Source of the DNA: Erwinia sp. HDF1-3R
GTDB lineage: Bacteria > Pseudomonadota > Gammaproteobacteria > Enterobacterales > Enterobacteriaceae
Length of the DNA stretch: 64,000 nucleotides
NCBI RefSeq assembly: GCF_039621855.1
Contig: NZ_CP155071.1
Location: 1,240,001 to 1,304,000 of the forward strand
Direction: 5' to 3'
The position numbers and the translations under genes are program-made. The notes beneath the pieces are model-generated. The model saw only the letters and a program-made list of their open reading frames with translations, was not told the origin of the DNA and did not search any database. Of this stretch, positions 49,441 through 58,241 are shown in pieces (the stretch's first letter is position 1; every line of letters begins with the position of its first letter).

Positions 49441-50049
49441 GTGAAAAAACTCCTTATTTTGCTGCATGGCGTGGGCAGCTCGGGGCAGGATATGCAAATG
49501 CTGGCCCGGCATCTTGAACCTGCGCTACCGGGGGTAGTGATTGCCACACCGGACGGTCCGTCGCACTTTGACGGTGGCGGGGCAGGCTATCAGTGGTTCA
49601 GCCTGGCGGGCATCACAGAGCAGTCGCGTCCGGCGCGTATTCTCGCCGCCCGGCAGGATTTCGATGGCGTCCTGCACGGCATCCTGCAGCAGCACGACAT
49701 CCACGCTGAGACCGACCGCATTATGCTGGCGGGCTTTTCCCAGGGGGCGATTATGGCGCTGGACGCGCTGGTATCCCATCGCCTGCCGCTTTGCGGCGTA
49801 GTGGCCTTCTCCGGGCGCCTGGCGTCTCCCGGGCCTTACCATCCCGCGGCCAGCGCGGCCGCGCTGCTGATCCACGGCAAGGCCGATCCGGTTATTCCGT
49901 GGGAGGAGAGCGAGCGGGCTGCCGCCTCGCTGGCCGATGCTGGCGTGGCGGTCAGTACCCTTTTTGAGCCGGGCGTGCCCCATACGCTTAGTACGAATGG
50001 CGTTCAGCGAGCGGCGGCGTTTATCGGACAGCGATTCGATCTGAATTGA
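49441..50049 (+). CDS. Carboxylesterase-type alpha/beta hydrolase (YpfH-like)
   Basis: A 202-residue serine hydrolase of the phospholipase/carboxylesterase group. Oxyanion motif LLHGVGSSGQD, nucleophile GFSQGAIMALDA, catalytic Asp in HGKADPVIPWEES and His in GVPHTLS. GTG start two bases after the yqjG-like stop, with the ribosome site inside that gene (AGGAGAG). Likely cleaves small esters or thioesters; substrate unknown. Co-operon with the hydroquinone reductase hints at aromatic detoxification. Confidence 0.9.
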   Translation: MKKLLILLHGVGSSGQDMQMLARHLEPALPGVVIATPDGPSHFDGGGAGYQWFSLAGITEQSRPARILAARQDFDGVLHGILQQHDIHAETDRIMLAGFSQGAIMALDALVSHRLPLCGVVAFSGRLASPGPYHPAASAAALLIHGKADPVIPWEESERAAASLADAGVAVSTLFEPGVPHTLSTNGVQRAAAFIGQRFDLN

Positions 50050-50158
50050 GAACGCATGCAGGTGGGATTTCTCTGCAAGCTTGCCTGCGTTGCCAGATTA
50101 CGTCTATTGTTAACGGCTAAGAGTAGTTTTCCCGGAATACGCGCGACAGGGAGCCGTC

Positions 50159-51475
50159 ATGAAGAAAGTGCTGGGTGCTTTTTTACCGTTATATACCACC
50201 ACGCTGTTAATGCTGCTGGGCTCTGGCCTGCTGACCACCTATGTCTCGCTGCGGCTGGCCCATCAGCAGGTGAGTGGCGCGGTGATTGGGGCGATTATCG
50301 CCGCGAACTATATTGGCCTGGTCATCGGCGGCAAGGTTGGACATAACCTGATTGCCCGCGTCGGGCATATTCGCGCTTACGTATCCTGCGCCGGGATCAT
50401 TACCGCCTCGGTACTGGGGCACGGGCTCACCGACTTTTTGCCGATGTGGATCTTTCTGCGGCTGATTATCGGCCTGTGCATGATGTGCCAGTATATGGTG
50501 CTGGAGAGCTGGCTTAACGATCAGGCCGAGCCGGGACAGCGCGGCATGATATTTGGCTTCTATATGGTGGCAACCTATCTGGGGCTTTCTGCGGGACAGA
50601 TAATCCTGATGACGCAGATTGGCTCGGGCAGCAGCAGCCTGCTGATAGTCGCCCTCTGCTTTGCACTGTGCCTGGTGCCCATCGCTCTGACCACCCGCAC
50701 CAACGTACAGCCCATGTCACCGGCGCCGATGGAGCTTGGCTATTTTTTTAAAGCCATTCCGAAAATTCTGTTTATGACGCTGGTCATTGGGATGGCGGTC
50801 GGGGCTTTCTACGGGATGGCCCCGGTTTACACCAGCCTGCTGGGATTCAGCACGCAGCAATCCGGGCTGTTTATGGGTATTACCATTTTCGCCGGGCTGA
50901 TTTCGCAGTTTCCTCTCAGCTGGCTTTCTGACCGCGTAGATCGTCACCGCCTGCTGTTTTTCACCGGCCTGCTTTATGCCCTTGCCGCACTGCCGCTGAC
51001 GCTGCCGTTGCATTTTCACTACCTTACCGTGGTCTGCGCCGCCTTTATCGCCAGCATGATGCAGTTTTCACTTTATCCGCTGGTGGTGGCGATGGCGAAT
51101 GACAGCATCGTGCCCGAGCGCCGGGTATCGCTCACCGCCTGCCTGCTGATGGCCTTTGGCGTGGGAGCCTGTATTGGGCCGCTGGCAATTGGGGCCATAA
51201 TGCAGCCGCTGGGCGGCAATATGCTCTACCTCTTTTTCTGCCTGTGCGGGGTGGTGATTGCAGGAATGAGCTGGTATCGCAGCACCACGCATCAGGAGAG
51301 CAGCGAACCGCCGGTTCCTCATGTGCCGATGCCGGATACGATGGCCAGCTCGCCGCTGGCTGCCGCACTTAATCCGACCAATACCGAAGAAGAGATCCAG
51401 GCGGTAATGGTCAATACCGACGAACATGCTGCCGGGGCCGACAGCGCTGAAGAGAGCGAACAGCAGGCATCCTGA
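50159..51475 (+). CDS. MFS transporter (YcaD-like)
   Basis: A 438-residue major-facilitator protein with 12 helices. The first half has the YcaD-type sequence LLTTYVSLRLAHQQVSGAVI and ESWLNDQAEPGQRGMIFGFY; LSDRVDRHRLLFFTG is the loop 8-9 motif. A hydrophilic acidic tail of about 50 residues (TNTEEEIQAVMVNTDEHAAG) follows the last helix. GGGAG before the ATG. Substrate unknown. Confidence 0.92.
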   Translation: MKKVLGAFLPLYTTTLLMLLGSGLLTTYVSLRLAHQQVSGAVIGAIIAANYIGLVIGGKVGHNLIARVGHIRAYVSCAGIITASVLGHGLTDFLPMWIFLRLIIGLCMMCQYMVLESWLNDQAEPGQRGMIFGFYMVATYLGLSAGQIILMTQIGSGSSSLLIVALCFALCLVPIALTTRTNVQPMSPAPMELGYFFKAIPKILFMTLVIGMAVGAFYGMAPVYTSLLGFSTQQSGLFMGITIFAGLISQFPLSWLSDRVDRHRLLFFTGLLYALAALPLTLPLHFHYLTVVCAAFIASMMQFSLYPLVVAMANDSIVPERRVSLTACLLMAFGVGACIGPLAIGAIMQPLGGNMLYLFFCLCGVVIAGMSWYRSTTHQESSEPPVPHVPMPDTMASSPLAAALNPTNTEEEIQAVMVNTDEHAAGADSAEESEQQAS

Positions 51476-51717
51476 TGCCTGTCTTACCCTCTGTAACCCT
51501 TCTGAAACCTGAAACGAAACTGGATTAACACCCAGGTAAACCGTTTTTTTTCCCACCGGGCGCTGGGCGTACGCACAGCGCCACCCGTCGCGCTATCCCA
51601 AAGAAACAGAACAAAATTCTTAAATGGCTGCCGTTGTCCCTAGGGATAGTCTGAAAGTTGATCGATATTTTTGATTGTTTATACTGTCGTGATATTAAAA
51701 ACAGGTAAGGAATCCGT

Positions 51718-51816
51718 ATGAAGTGTCGTTTATCCCGCAGAGGGAAAACCTGGCTGGTCATCATTGCCTGTTGTTTTATTTTTTGGGGGGTAGTGGCCTG
51801 GGGAGTGTGGTCATGA
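51718..51816 (+). CDS. 32-residue membrane micro-protein
   Basis: MKCRLSRRGKTWLVIIACCF continues IFWGVVAWGVWS to a TGA. Basic N-terminus then one hydrophobic helix (residues 12-30), so a single-pass membrane peptide with N-terminus inside. AAGGAATCC precedes the ATG at good spacing. Its stop overlaps the next ATG (ATGA), so it is coupled to the 65-residue gene. Too short for standard gene finders. No family recognised. Confidence 0.6.
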   Translation: MKCRLSRRGKTWLVIIACCFIFWGVVAWGVWS

Positions 51817-52010
51817 ATAAAGCTGAAGAGATTGTGAATGAAAATGGCTCCCTGATTAGCGAGGCGGCCGCAGAAAACAGGAACAATCCCGGCGTGAATG
51901 ACGACGGTAAGCCGCTTAATAATAAGAAAATACTGGAAGGCTGGGAATTGAGTGCCGCGCAAACCGCTTTTATTGAATCACTCCTGCCGGATGATGACAG
52001 CGGCTGCTGA
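51813..52010 (+). CDS. 65-residue acidic protein coupled to micro-protein
   Basis: An acidic soluble protein (MNKAEEIVNENGSLISEAAA; middle NDDGKPLNNKKILEGWELSA) with an amphipathic helix near the end. Its ATG lies in the stop of the 32-residue membrane peptide. No own ribosome site is visible, which supports translational coupling. No family recognised; the pair may act together at the inner membrane. Confidence 0.6.
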   Translation: MNKAEEIVNENGSLISEAAAENRNNPGVNDDGKPLNNKKILEGWELSAAQTAFIESLLPDDDSGC

Positions 52011-52140
52011 TCCGCTGCCATCATTCGGCGCTGTCCCCCGCTGAAACCGGCAGCGACCCTAACTTTTTCCACCTTGTGCTTCTTTTGCTACCGTTTCTAC
52101 CTGCAGCGCCCGCTCAGCGTGGCCAGCGCCTGCCACCGCG

Positions 52141-53169
52141 TTAACGTTTTATCACCTGCCGCCGGGTAAAGAGGCGGGTAAAGACGATGGCAACCAGCGC
52201 GAAAATCCCACCCAGCGCGGTGGCCTCCAGTCGGTGAGTGGCTACGCCCGCCTGAGAAATGCCCAGGCTTGAGATCATAAACACCACCATCAACGTGACG
52301 AAAAAAGTAAACACAAAATACGATTTTGAGATCAGCGAATAAGAAAAGGTAAACGCGATATAGCCGGCGGTGATAAAGCCGCACACCAGGAACAGCGGAT
52401 TATGCCAGGTTGAGATCAGCGAAGCGGCCAGGATGCTGCCCATCAGCGTTCCCAACACTCTGGCCTGAACCCGCGACAGCGTATCGCGGTAGTTATTGCG
52501 CAGACAGAGCAGCAGGGTCATTCCCGCCCAGTAGCCGTTTTTCAGGTGCAGCAGCTGGACCGTACTCAGCGCCAGTCCCATCGAAAGCAGCGCCCACAAA
52601 ATTGACCAGCGCAGGTGGATTTTGCGTTTATAAAGCTGCCGGGTAGTGTTGAAAAAAGTGAGCCACGAGCGGGGGTTAATATCTTTTAAATGAAAGGGGT
52701 AGCGACGGAAAACGCCATACAGAAATAGCATCTGTAACAGACCGCCGCAGCCGGTGAGCGCCGCGCGATCCAGCGCATGTTCCAGGTTGCCCGCATAGTA
52801 ACCCGACACCAGATAGGCAATTGACCACTGGAGCACCATCCACCAGGCGCTGCTGTCGACGTCAGCCAGCGCAACATAAACCCCGGCGTAGAGCATGGCA
52901 CCCGCAATATAGATCGGCAGCACGTTGCCGGTCAGGCAGCCAAGCCAGGAGGAGAAAGCCAGCCCGAGCGTGGTGGTGAGCAGCAGTGAAAAGGAAGAGT
53001 CGCCCCAGGTTTTATTCGCGCCAAAGGCCAGCGTCAGGGCACCACCGGCAATTACGCTGGCCACCGGCACGCGATCAAAGGTGAAGCCGGCCAGATAGAT
53101 AGCGATGATAGCGGGCAGGCAGCACAGACCCAGCAGCATGTCGTGTTGCAGTTCGTCAGAAAGGCGCAT
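52141..53169 (-). CDS. FUSC-family inner-membrane protein
   Basis: A 342-residue membrane protein with about ten helices in two repeats, each ending in the FUSC pattern (RVPVASVIAGGALTLAFG; NNYRDTLSRVQARVLGTLMG). Related to AaeB/YccS, which pump aromatic acids, but shorter and lacking the large cytoplasmic domain. Divergent from crcB. Substrate unknown. Confidence 0.85.
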   Translation of the reverse strand: MRLSDELQHDMLLGLCCLPAIIAIYLAGFTFDRVPVASVIAGGALTLAFGANKTWGDSSFSLLLTTTLGLAFSSWLGCLTGNVLPIYIAGAMLYAGVYVALADVDSSAWWMVLQWSIAYLVSGYYAGNLEHALDRAALTGCGGLLQMLFLYGVFRRYPFHLKDINPRSWLTFFNTTRQLYKRKIHLRWSILWALLSMGLALSTVQLLHLKNGYWAGMTLLLCLRNNYRDTLSRVQARVLGTLMGSILAASLISTWHNPLFLVCGFITAGYIAFTFSYSLISKSYFVFTFFVTLMVVFMISSLGISQAGVATHRLEATALGGIFALVAIVFTRLFTRRQVIKR

Positions 53170-53329
53170 CGGTTTACAGCTTCTCCTGTCATTCGCAAAG
53201 ATTAATGATAGCTTTCAATAATATATTGTTGTTAACAGGGTAGCTTATTCTTGCATTGAACGACGGCGATGATTAGGCTGAAACCACTTTCCTGCTGCGT
53301 ATACCGCACGTTTTCTCTTTGAGGGCGTT

Positions 53330-53707
53330 ATGATCAAATCACTGGTCGCCGTGGCCGTTGGCGGCTCCATCGGCTGCATCATTCGCTGGCTGCTGGCGGT
53401 TCGTTTGAATGCACTTTTCCCCAACCTGCCGCCCGGCACGCTGGTCGTAAACCTGGTCGGGGGCTTTATTATCGGCGGGGCGATGGCCTGGTTTATGCGC
53501 AATCCGCATCTCGACCCGGCCTGGAAACTGTTGATTACCACCGGTCTCTGCGGAGGCATGACCACCTTCTCAACCTTCTCGCTGGAGATCGTTACGCTGC
53601 TACAGGCGGGTAACTATGCCTGGGCGATGACCTCGGTGCTGACCCATGTGCTGGGCTCGCTACTGATGACCTTTGCCGGATTCTGGCTGGTTTCGCTGGT
53701 TCTCTGA
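53330..53707 (+). CDS. crcB: Fluoride channel Fluc (CrcB)
   Basis: A dual-topology dimeric fluoride exporter of 125 residues. Family motifs GGSIGCIIRWLL, PPGTLVVNLVGGFIIG, and LITTGLCGGMTTFSTFS are complete. Four helices. GAGGG precedes the ATG. I looked for a fluoride riboswitch in the leader and did not find a convincing one. Confidence 0.96.
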   Translation: MIKSLVAVAVGGSIGCIIRWLLAVRLNALFPNLPPGTLVVNLVGGFIIGGAMAWFMRNPHLDPAWKLLITTGLCGGMTTFSTFSLEIVTLLQAGNYAWAMTSVLTHVLGSLLMTFAGFWLVSLVL

Positions 53708-53765
53708 TTTACTCGCTCTCCGGCGCCGACTTGCGCATCCATGCGCCAGGCGGCAAAGCGGGTTT

Positions 53766-54536
53766 TTAGTGCGGGGTGCCACCCTCCATCAGATCGAGTG
53801 CGCTGGCGCTGGCTGCATCAAATAGCGACAGACTCTCAATCTGATCGACCATGATGACCTTACGGAAGGCCATGGCTGATTTAGGCTCGGAATCCAGCGT
53901 AATACCGTGATCGGCATACCATTTGCTGTAGTTATGCTCGATGCGCAGATCCAACGCGGTGCCCTCGCGGTAGCCGCTTAGCATTGGGATCATCACAATG
54001 TTGCAGACGGAGGCATTCTCAAAAGAGGCCGTATGGATCATCCCGATATAGATACGGCGAGACTTCAGCGTGATCCACGCCAGCTCTCCCTCTTCCATAC
54101 ACTGAAACAGCAGCCCTTCAACGCCATTGGAGCGGGACAATTTTTTGTAGAGTTTTTTTCGTCCGCTGCTGTCGAGCCGCGCGCTGCCTGACCAGCTTGA
54201 GCGATAAATACAGAAAACGACGGCGAAGGCCAGCATGATAACGACCGGTGCCTGGATGCCGAGGAAACTCCAGGTCATAAATTCGACCTGCCAGTGGTGG
54301 TGCAGGCCATCACCGAGCTGCGGAATGGCGTTCATAATACCTGATGCGGCCAGCAGTATCAGCCAGACGATGCCGGTGGCAATGACGCCCTGGAGAACGA
54401 AAATGCAGCCATACAGCGCCACCAGAAAATAGACGTCCCAGCCAAACGAGCGTTTGATTTTGAAACGGGTTGAGAGGTCGCGGCTGGTGTACCAGTACCC
54501 GCACACCATCAGCACCATAAATATTGCCGTACCCAT
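53766..54536 (-). CDS. Unrecognised three-helix membrane protein
   Basis: 256 residues: helices at about 1-15, 34-60 and 85-112, then a cytoplasmic domain of about 140 residues with LAWITLKSRRIYIGMIHTAS and VCNIVMIPMLSGYREGTALD. The soluble domain looks like a beta-rich sensor or regulator of unknown kind. It starts one base after the stop of the 65-residue gene, forming a two-gene operon. No family recognised. Confidence 0.7.
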   Translation of the reverse strand: MGTAIFMVLMVCGYWYTSRDLSTRFKIKRSFGWDVYFLVALYGCIFVLQGVIATGIVWLILLAASGIMNAIPQLGDGLHHHWQVEFMTWSFLGIQAPVVIMLAFAVVFCIYRSSWSGSARLDSSGRKKLYKKLSRSNGVEGLLFQCMEEGELAWITLKSRRIYIGMIHTASFENASVCNIVMIPMLSGYREGTALDLRIEHNYSKWYADHGITLDSEPKSAMAFRKVIMVDQIESLSLFDAASASALDLMEGGTPH

Positions 54537-54537
54537 C

Positions 54538-54735
54538 TTATGCCCTCTTCAACGCATTGACGTGACGGGCAAAATCATCTTTGACTTCTTTGCTGCACAG
54601 ATTGACCGCAGCGGTGCCGTCTTCGTCGATCAGGATGCGTTCGCCGTCTTCAATCGACTCTTCGATATCGCGCTGACTCATCACCTGAAGTAACAGTTCC
54701 GGACTGGAAAAAAGAGCGCGTAAAAATTTGAACAT
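54538..54735 (-). CDS. Unrecognised 65-residue protein
   Basis: Starts MFKFLRALFSSPELLLQVMS, an amphipathic membrane-binding-like helix, followed by an acidic region (RDIEESIEDGERILIDEDGT). ATG at 54735 is preceded by GGAGAAAG; a longer frame to 54840 has no support. First gene of an operon with the three-helix membrane protein, its probable partner. Confidence 0.68.
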   Translation of the reverse strand: MFKFLRALFSSPELLLQVMSQRDIEESIEDGERILIDEDGTAAVNLCSKEVKDDFARHVNALKRA

Positions 54736-54846
54736 GGCTTTCTCCATCAACAAGATAGGATAAGTCTGGCACTTTAATAGTGGCTTCGCCATGAGACGAT
54801 GATGAAAGGGGGGAATTGAAGGGTGCGCGTCCCTGCGCACGGGCGA

Positions 54847-56301
54847 TTAGCTGCCGCTCTGCGGTGCCGGATCGTCCTGTAAATGCTTTTTGAAGTGCTT
54901 CTCAATCTGCTCCAGCGTCTTGCCCTGGGTTTCGGGGGCGAAGAAGATAGCGAATATTCCTCCGGCCACGCCTATCGCCGCAAAGGCAAAGAAGGTGAAG
55001 GTCAGGCCAACGTGCTCCAGCAGGATCGGGAACATAAAGGCAATCGAGAAGTTTGTCATCTGCATGGCAAATACCGAGATACCGTTAGCCATGCCACGGA
55101 TGCGCATCGGGAACATTTCGGACAGCAGCAGCCAGGTGACCGGCGACAGCGCAGCCTGCTGAAAGCACAGGAATACCAGCATACCTGCCAGGACCATATA
55201 GCTGCGCAACGTATCCGGATGGCCGTTGACCGTTTCCGGCATTAGCCAGGTGATAAGCCCAATGGCCAACACCGTACAGGTACAGCCGATTTGCCCGGTC
55301 AGCAGCAGCGGACGGCGGCCAAAGCGGCTCAGCAGCATAATGCCGACAAAGGTCATGATGACGGAAATCACCCCGTTGGCGATAGTTGCCAGCAGCGAGG
55401 CGTTAGTGCCAAGCCCGGTTGACTGCAACATGGTCGGCGCATAGAACATGATGGTATTCACGCCGGAAAGCTGTTGCAGCATGGCAATACCGATCCCCAG
55501 CGCCACCAGCCGCTTCATCCATACGGAAATGGTTTTTTGACGGCGAGCGTGCTTTTCACTTTTCGATGACATCGATTTGCGAATTTCGCCCAGCTCTCTT
55601 TCGACCATGCGTGATTTGCGGGTGCGCTCAAGCACGTCACGCGCTTCACTGTAGCGACCATGCATCGCGTACCAGCGCGGCGTATCGGGCAGAAACAGCA
55701 TGCCGACCCACAAAATAACCGCCGGAATACAGGCTACGCCCAGCATCCAGCGCCAGGTCGTTTCGCCCCCCCAGACTTCATTGATGGCTGCGTTACTGGT
55801 ATAGGCGATCAGCTGACCGGAGACGATCATCAGTTCCTGAAGGGTAACAAACTGCCAGCGCCGATTTGCCGGGACGATTTCGGCGATATAAATGGGAACG
55901 ATGGCGGCTGCGCCGCCTACCGCCAGTCCAAGAATAAAGCGGAAGGTAATCATCATCACGACGTTCGGTGCCATGGCACAGCCAAGCGTACCAAGGATAA
56001 AAATGAGCGCCATGGCCAGAATGATTTTTTTACGGCCAAAGCGGTCTGCAACCCGTCCGGCGGCAATGGCACCAATAGCCGATCCCAGAATCAGGAAGCT
56101 GGTGACCATACCGGTGGTCAGTGAGGTCAGATGCAGATCGTGCTTCATAAACAGCAGCGCACCGGCAATAACACCGGTGTCATAACCAAATAGCAAACCA
56201 CCCAGAGTGGCAATAAAGGCAATTACTTTGACCAGCGGTTCCGTCGACTGCGGCGTTTTGGACGCCTCGCCGGTGGTACCGCCGTATGATTTGTCTGTCA
56301 C
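54847..56301 (-). CDS. Sugar-porter MFS transporter
   Basis: A 484-residue proton-linked sugar symporter with 12 helices. Signatures of the sugar-porter family: LGGLLFGYDTGVIAGALLF, GRVADRFGRKKIILA, the central-loop PDTPRWYAMHGR, QQLSGVNTIMFYAP and the C-terminal PETQGKTLEQIE. Close to the inositol/arabinose/xylose transporter group; the exact sugar cannot be fixed. A perfect-half-site CRP box lies upstream at 56339, so carbon-catabolite control is likely. Confidence 0.93.
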   Translation of the reverse strand: MTDKSYGGTTGEASKTPQSTEPLVKVIAFIATLGGLLFGYDTGVIAGALLFMKHDLHLTSLTTGMVTSFLILGSAIGAIAAGRVADRFGRKKIILAMALIFILGTLGCAMAPNVVMMITFRFILGLAVGGAAAIVPIYIAEIVPANRRWQFVTLQELMIVSGQLIAYTSNAAINEVWGGETTWRWMLGVACIPAVILWVGMLFLPDTPRWYAMHGRYSEARDVLERTRKSRMVERELGEIRKSMSSKSEKHARRQKTISVWMKRLVALGIGIAMLQQLSGVNTIMFYAPTMLQSTGLGTNASLLATIANGVISVIMTFVGIMLLSRFGRRPLLLTGQIGCTCTVLAIGLITWLMPETVNGHPDTLRSYMVLAGMLVFLCFQQAALSPVTWLLLSEMFPMRIRGMANGISVFAMQMTNFSIAFMFPILLEHVGLTFTFFAFAAIGVAGGIFAIFFAPETQGKTLEQIEKHFKKHLQDDPAPQSGS

Positions 56302-56338
56302 TTGCTACTCCCCGAATAGTGCTATTTTGTGATTTTCA

Positions 56339-56354
56339 TGTGACTAAGATCACA
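56339..56354. promoter_or_regulatory. CRP-binding site upstream of sugar porter
   Basis: TGTGA-CTAAGA-TCACA, both half-sites perfect, 38 bp before the transporter start codon. Strong candidate for cAMP-CRP control. The distance allows it to overlap or lie near the -35 region only if the leader is very short, so the mode (activation or repression) is open. Confidence 0.85.
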
Positions 56355-56479
56355 CGCACCCTAAATTTACTCTACGTTGACAAATTTGGTAGGAAAAGTA
56401 CGAAATATAATTTTTTTATTTGTCAGCAGAGGGGGGCGGGGGAGGTAAGGACTGCCGGAGCGCACTCCGGCAGGGGTAA

Positions 56480-56860
56480 CTAGTGCTGAACGTTATGAAC
56501 AGATTTGGCTGCGGCATGCGGCCAGCTGGCGGCAGCGAGGCGCGCCACCCGGTGAGGCGTGCCACCGGGGCGTGCACGCTGAAGCGGTGCGTTTTCCTGC
56601 GGCCCTAAACGCCGATCGGGGGCAGAATGTTCATGGTACTCATTCAGCCAGCGCAGATAATCTTCCCTGACCTGCGTGATATTTTCGCCACCCTGAGTGG
56701 TACGAATATAGAGCTGCGCGCAGGTGCGTGATTTGTCCTGTATGTAAATTTCGTACTTTTTATCCCATGCTGGTGTTTCTGGTCGTTCACGTACAATAAC
56801 GTCGTTAAAGCGCAGATGCTGCCAGCGCATGAGTCGTTGATAAAAATGTGTTTTATCCAT
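56480..56860 (-). CDS. Unrecognised 126-residue protein
   Basis: A soluble protein with aromatic and charged residues in the N-terminal part (MDKTHFYQRLMRWQHLRFND; DKKYEIYIQDKSRTCAQLYI) and a Pro/Arg/Ala-rich, probably disordered tail. The middle YLRWLNEYHEHSAPDRRLG is distinctive but not known to me. GGAGAGG is a good ribosome site. Stands alone. Confidence 0.62.
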   Translation of the reverse strand: MDKTHFYQRLMRWQHLRFNDVIVRERPETPAWDKKYEIYIQDKSRTCAQLYIRTTQGGENITQVREDYLRWLNEYHEHSAPDRRLGPQENAPLQRARPGGTPHRVARLAAASWPHAAAKSVHNVQH

Positions 56861-57223
56861 GACGGATTAACCTCTCCGTTTTTTTAGTCATAATTTGGGC
56901 GTTCCACTAAAAATACAGCGCCCGGGGCCTCTCAGGGCGGCATAACGTTGTGACACGTTAATCAAGTAGAGGAAGTGAGCCAGCGCCCTGCCCGTTGGGG
57001 CCGGCTGGTTAAATCTAGACGAAATCCCCCGCTTCGCCAGCAGCAGGATATTTTTAGGAAAATTTCCCGGCCTGAAAATTCCTGTATTTAAAACAAGTAT
57101 TTGATTTTAATGATTTTAATGGGTTTTATCGCCAATCGCAGGAGTGCTTATTTTTGTCAGTTTATATTTACTCAACGCGCTGCGAGATGGTAATTTCATA
57201 CCAAAATAATTTGGGGGCGTAAC
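56861..57223. other. Intergenic region upstream of iraP
   Basis: 363 bp without a gene. A GC-rich partial inverted repeat (CCAGC near 56977, GCTGG near 57003) has no T-run. The last 150 bp are AT-rich and should hold the iraP promoter. No specific operator recognised. Confidence 0.5.
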
Positions 57224-57520
57224 ATGAAGCAGTTAGTGATCGATATTTTGTTAAAAATGGCCAATATCGAAGTCGGTGCTAAAGAACTGACGGCACAGGT
57301 TGAGGCCCAGTCGCTGCTGTTGGCGGCGCTGATGATCACCGTCGGTAAAGAGGGAAGCTCATCCATTTCGGAAAATATTCACAATGCTATCGCTACCGCA
57401 TCTTCTGCTGGCGAGCAGGTGATGCAGTCGGATGTTGATCTGCTGTTAACGCATGTCAACCGCCTGCTGGCCGTCACCAGCTGGGTTGATGAAGTGGCGA
57501 AAAGCACAGAACAGGAGTAG
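57224..57520 (+). CDS. iraP: IraP-like anti-adaptor (sigma S stabiliser)
   Basis: 98 residues starting MKQLVIDILLKMANIEVGAK followed by ELTAQVEAQSLLLAAL; this coiled N-terminal half matches E. coli IraP ([20 protein letters not shown]). IraP binds the response regulator RssB and stops delivery of sigma S to ClpXP during phosphate starvation. Slightly longer than E. coli IraP (86). The C-terminal half is divergent. GGGGGCG before the ATG. Confidence 0.82.
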   Translation: MKQLVIDILLKMANIEVGAKELTAQVEAQSLLLAALMITVGKEGSSSISENIHNAIATASSAGEQVMQSDVDLLLTHVNRLLAVTSWVDEVAKSTEQE

Positions 57521-57659
57521 CACACTGACCCGATGCCATTCCTCCATGACCCGGATTTGGCATAGTACATGTTGGCACAGCGTGAAAAACGCCCGCCATT
57601 ATCCTTATAAGGCTTTGCGCTTTAGCCATGGCTGGCCCCACACCTGAAAGTTTGGTGCG

Positions 57660-57863
57660 TTAACGTTGCCTGGCGGCTTCGGACGTCTGGCGATCCCGGT
57701 ACACTTCCCCACACAGCAGCACCGCATTGGGTCGACGCTGATGAATGCGATCCGCCATCTGCTCACAGGCTTTTTTGTCAGGGAAAATATGCTCGGAAAC
57801 GGGCAGGGCGTCACAGGCATCATGCCCGCAGGCGCTCACAAGTAAAACAAAGCCAATCAACAT
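57660..57863 (-). CDS. Small lipoprotein
   Basis: 67 residues starting MLIGFVLLVSACGHDACDAL: a very short signal peptide with lipobox LVSAC, so Cys12 would be lipidated after cleavage. Three further Cys (HDAC, KKAC, LLCG) could form disulfides. Small and otherwise unrecognised. AAAGAGTGAG precedes the ATG. Confidence 0.68.
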   Translation of the reverse strand: MLIGFVLLVSACGHDACDALPVSEHIFPDKKACEQMADRIHQRRPNAVLLCGEVYRDRQTSEAARQR

Positions 57864-58153
57864 AGCTCACTCTTTTAAAGATGGTCATTCAGCGTTGAGT
57901 ATAGCCGAAGCGAGCAACACTGTGGCGTTGCGGGGCGGCGAGGTGAAGGCGGGTAACGGCCATCGCGCTGTTCGGCACACCAGGGGACAGCTATCAGGGC
58001 GCTTTTGCTGAAGAGGCAGCCGGCAGACAGAACAGCGTGGCTGATAATGCGGGCTTCAAAGCCTGCCAGCAGGTAAAACGCGTCGCGGAGGATAGCAGGA
58101 TGCATGCCGCCTGCGACGCTCACCCGGTCAATAATATTATCCGCTGCCTGCGG

Positions 58154-58231
58154 GCGGGAAAATTCCCCGTTACCCGCAGGCGGGAAAATTCCCCGTTACC
58201 CGCAGGCGGGAAAATTCCCCGTTACCCGCAG
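58154..58231. repeat. Three perfect 26-bp tandem repeats
   Basis: The unit starts GCGGGAAAATTCCCCGTTAC and ends CCGCAG; three copies are identical and partial copies flank both ends. Each unit contains the small inverted repeat GGGAAAATTCCC and junctions form GCGGG/CCCGC stems. It begins 10 bp after the yjbE-like stop, so it may act as a multiplied 3'-end structure. No spacers, so not CRISPR. Confidence 0.95.
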
Positions 58232-58241
58232 GCGGGCGGAA

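Noticed and set aside
53240..53329. Fluoride riboswitch in the crcB leader (GGCGATG is present at 53266).
   Set aside because: The following segments do not match the conserved crcB-motif stems or the CTGATGATGCCTAC-type end.
58154..58231. CRISPR array.
   Set aside because: The 26-bp units are contiguous with no spacers.
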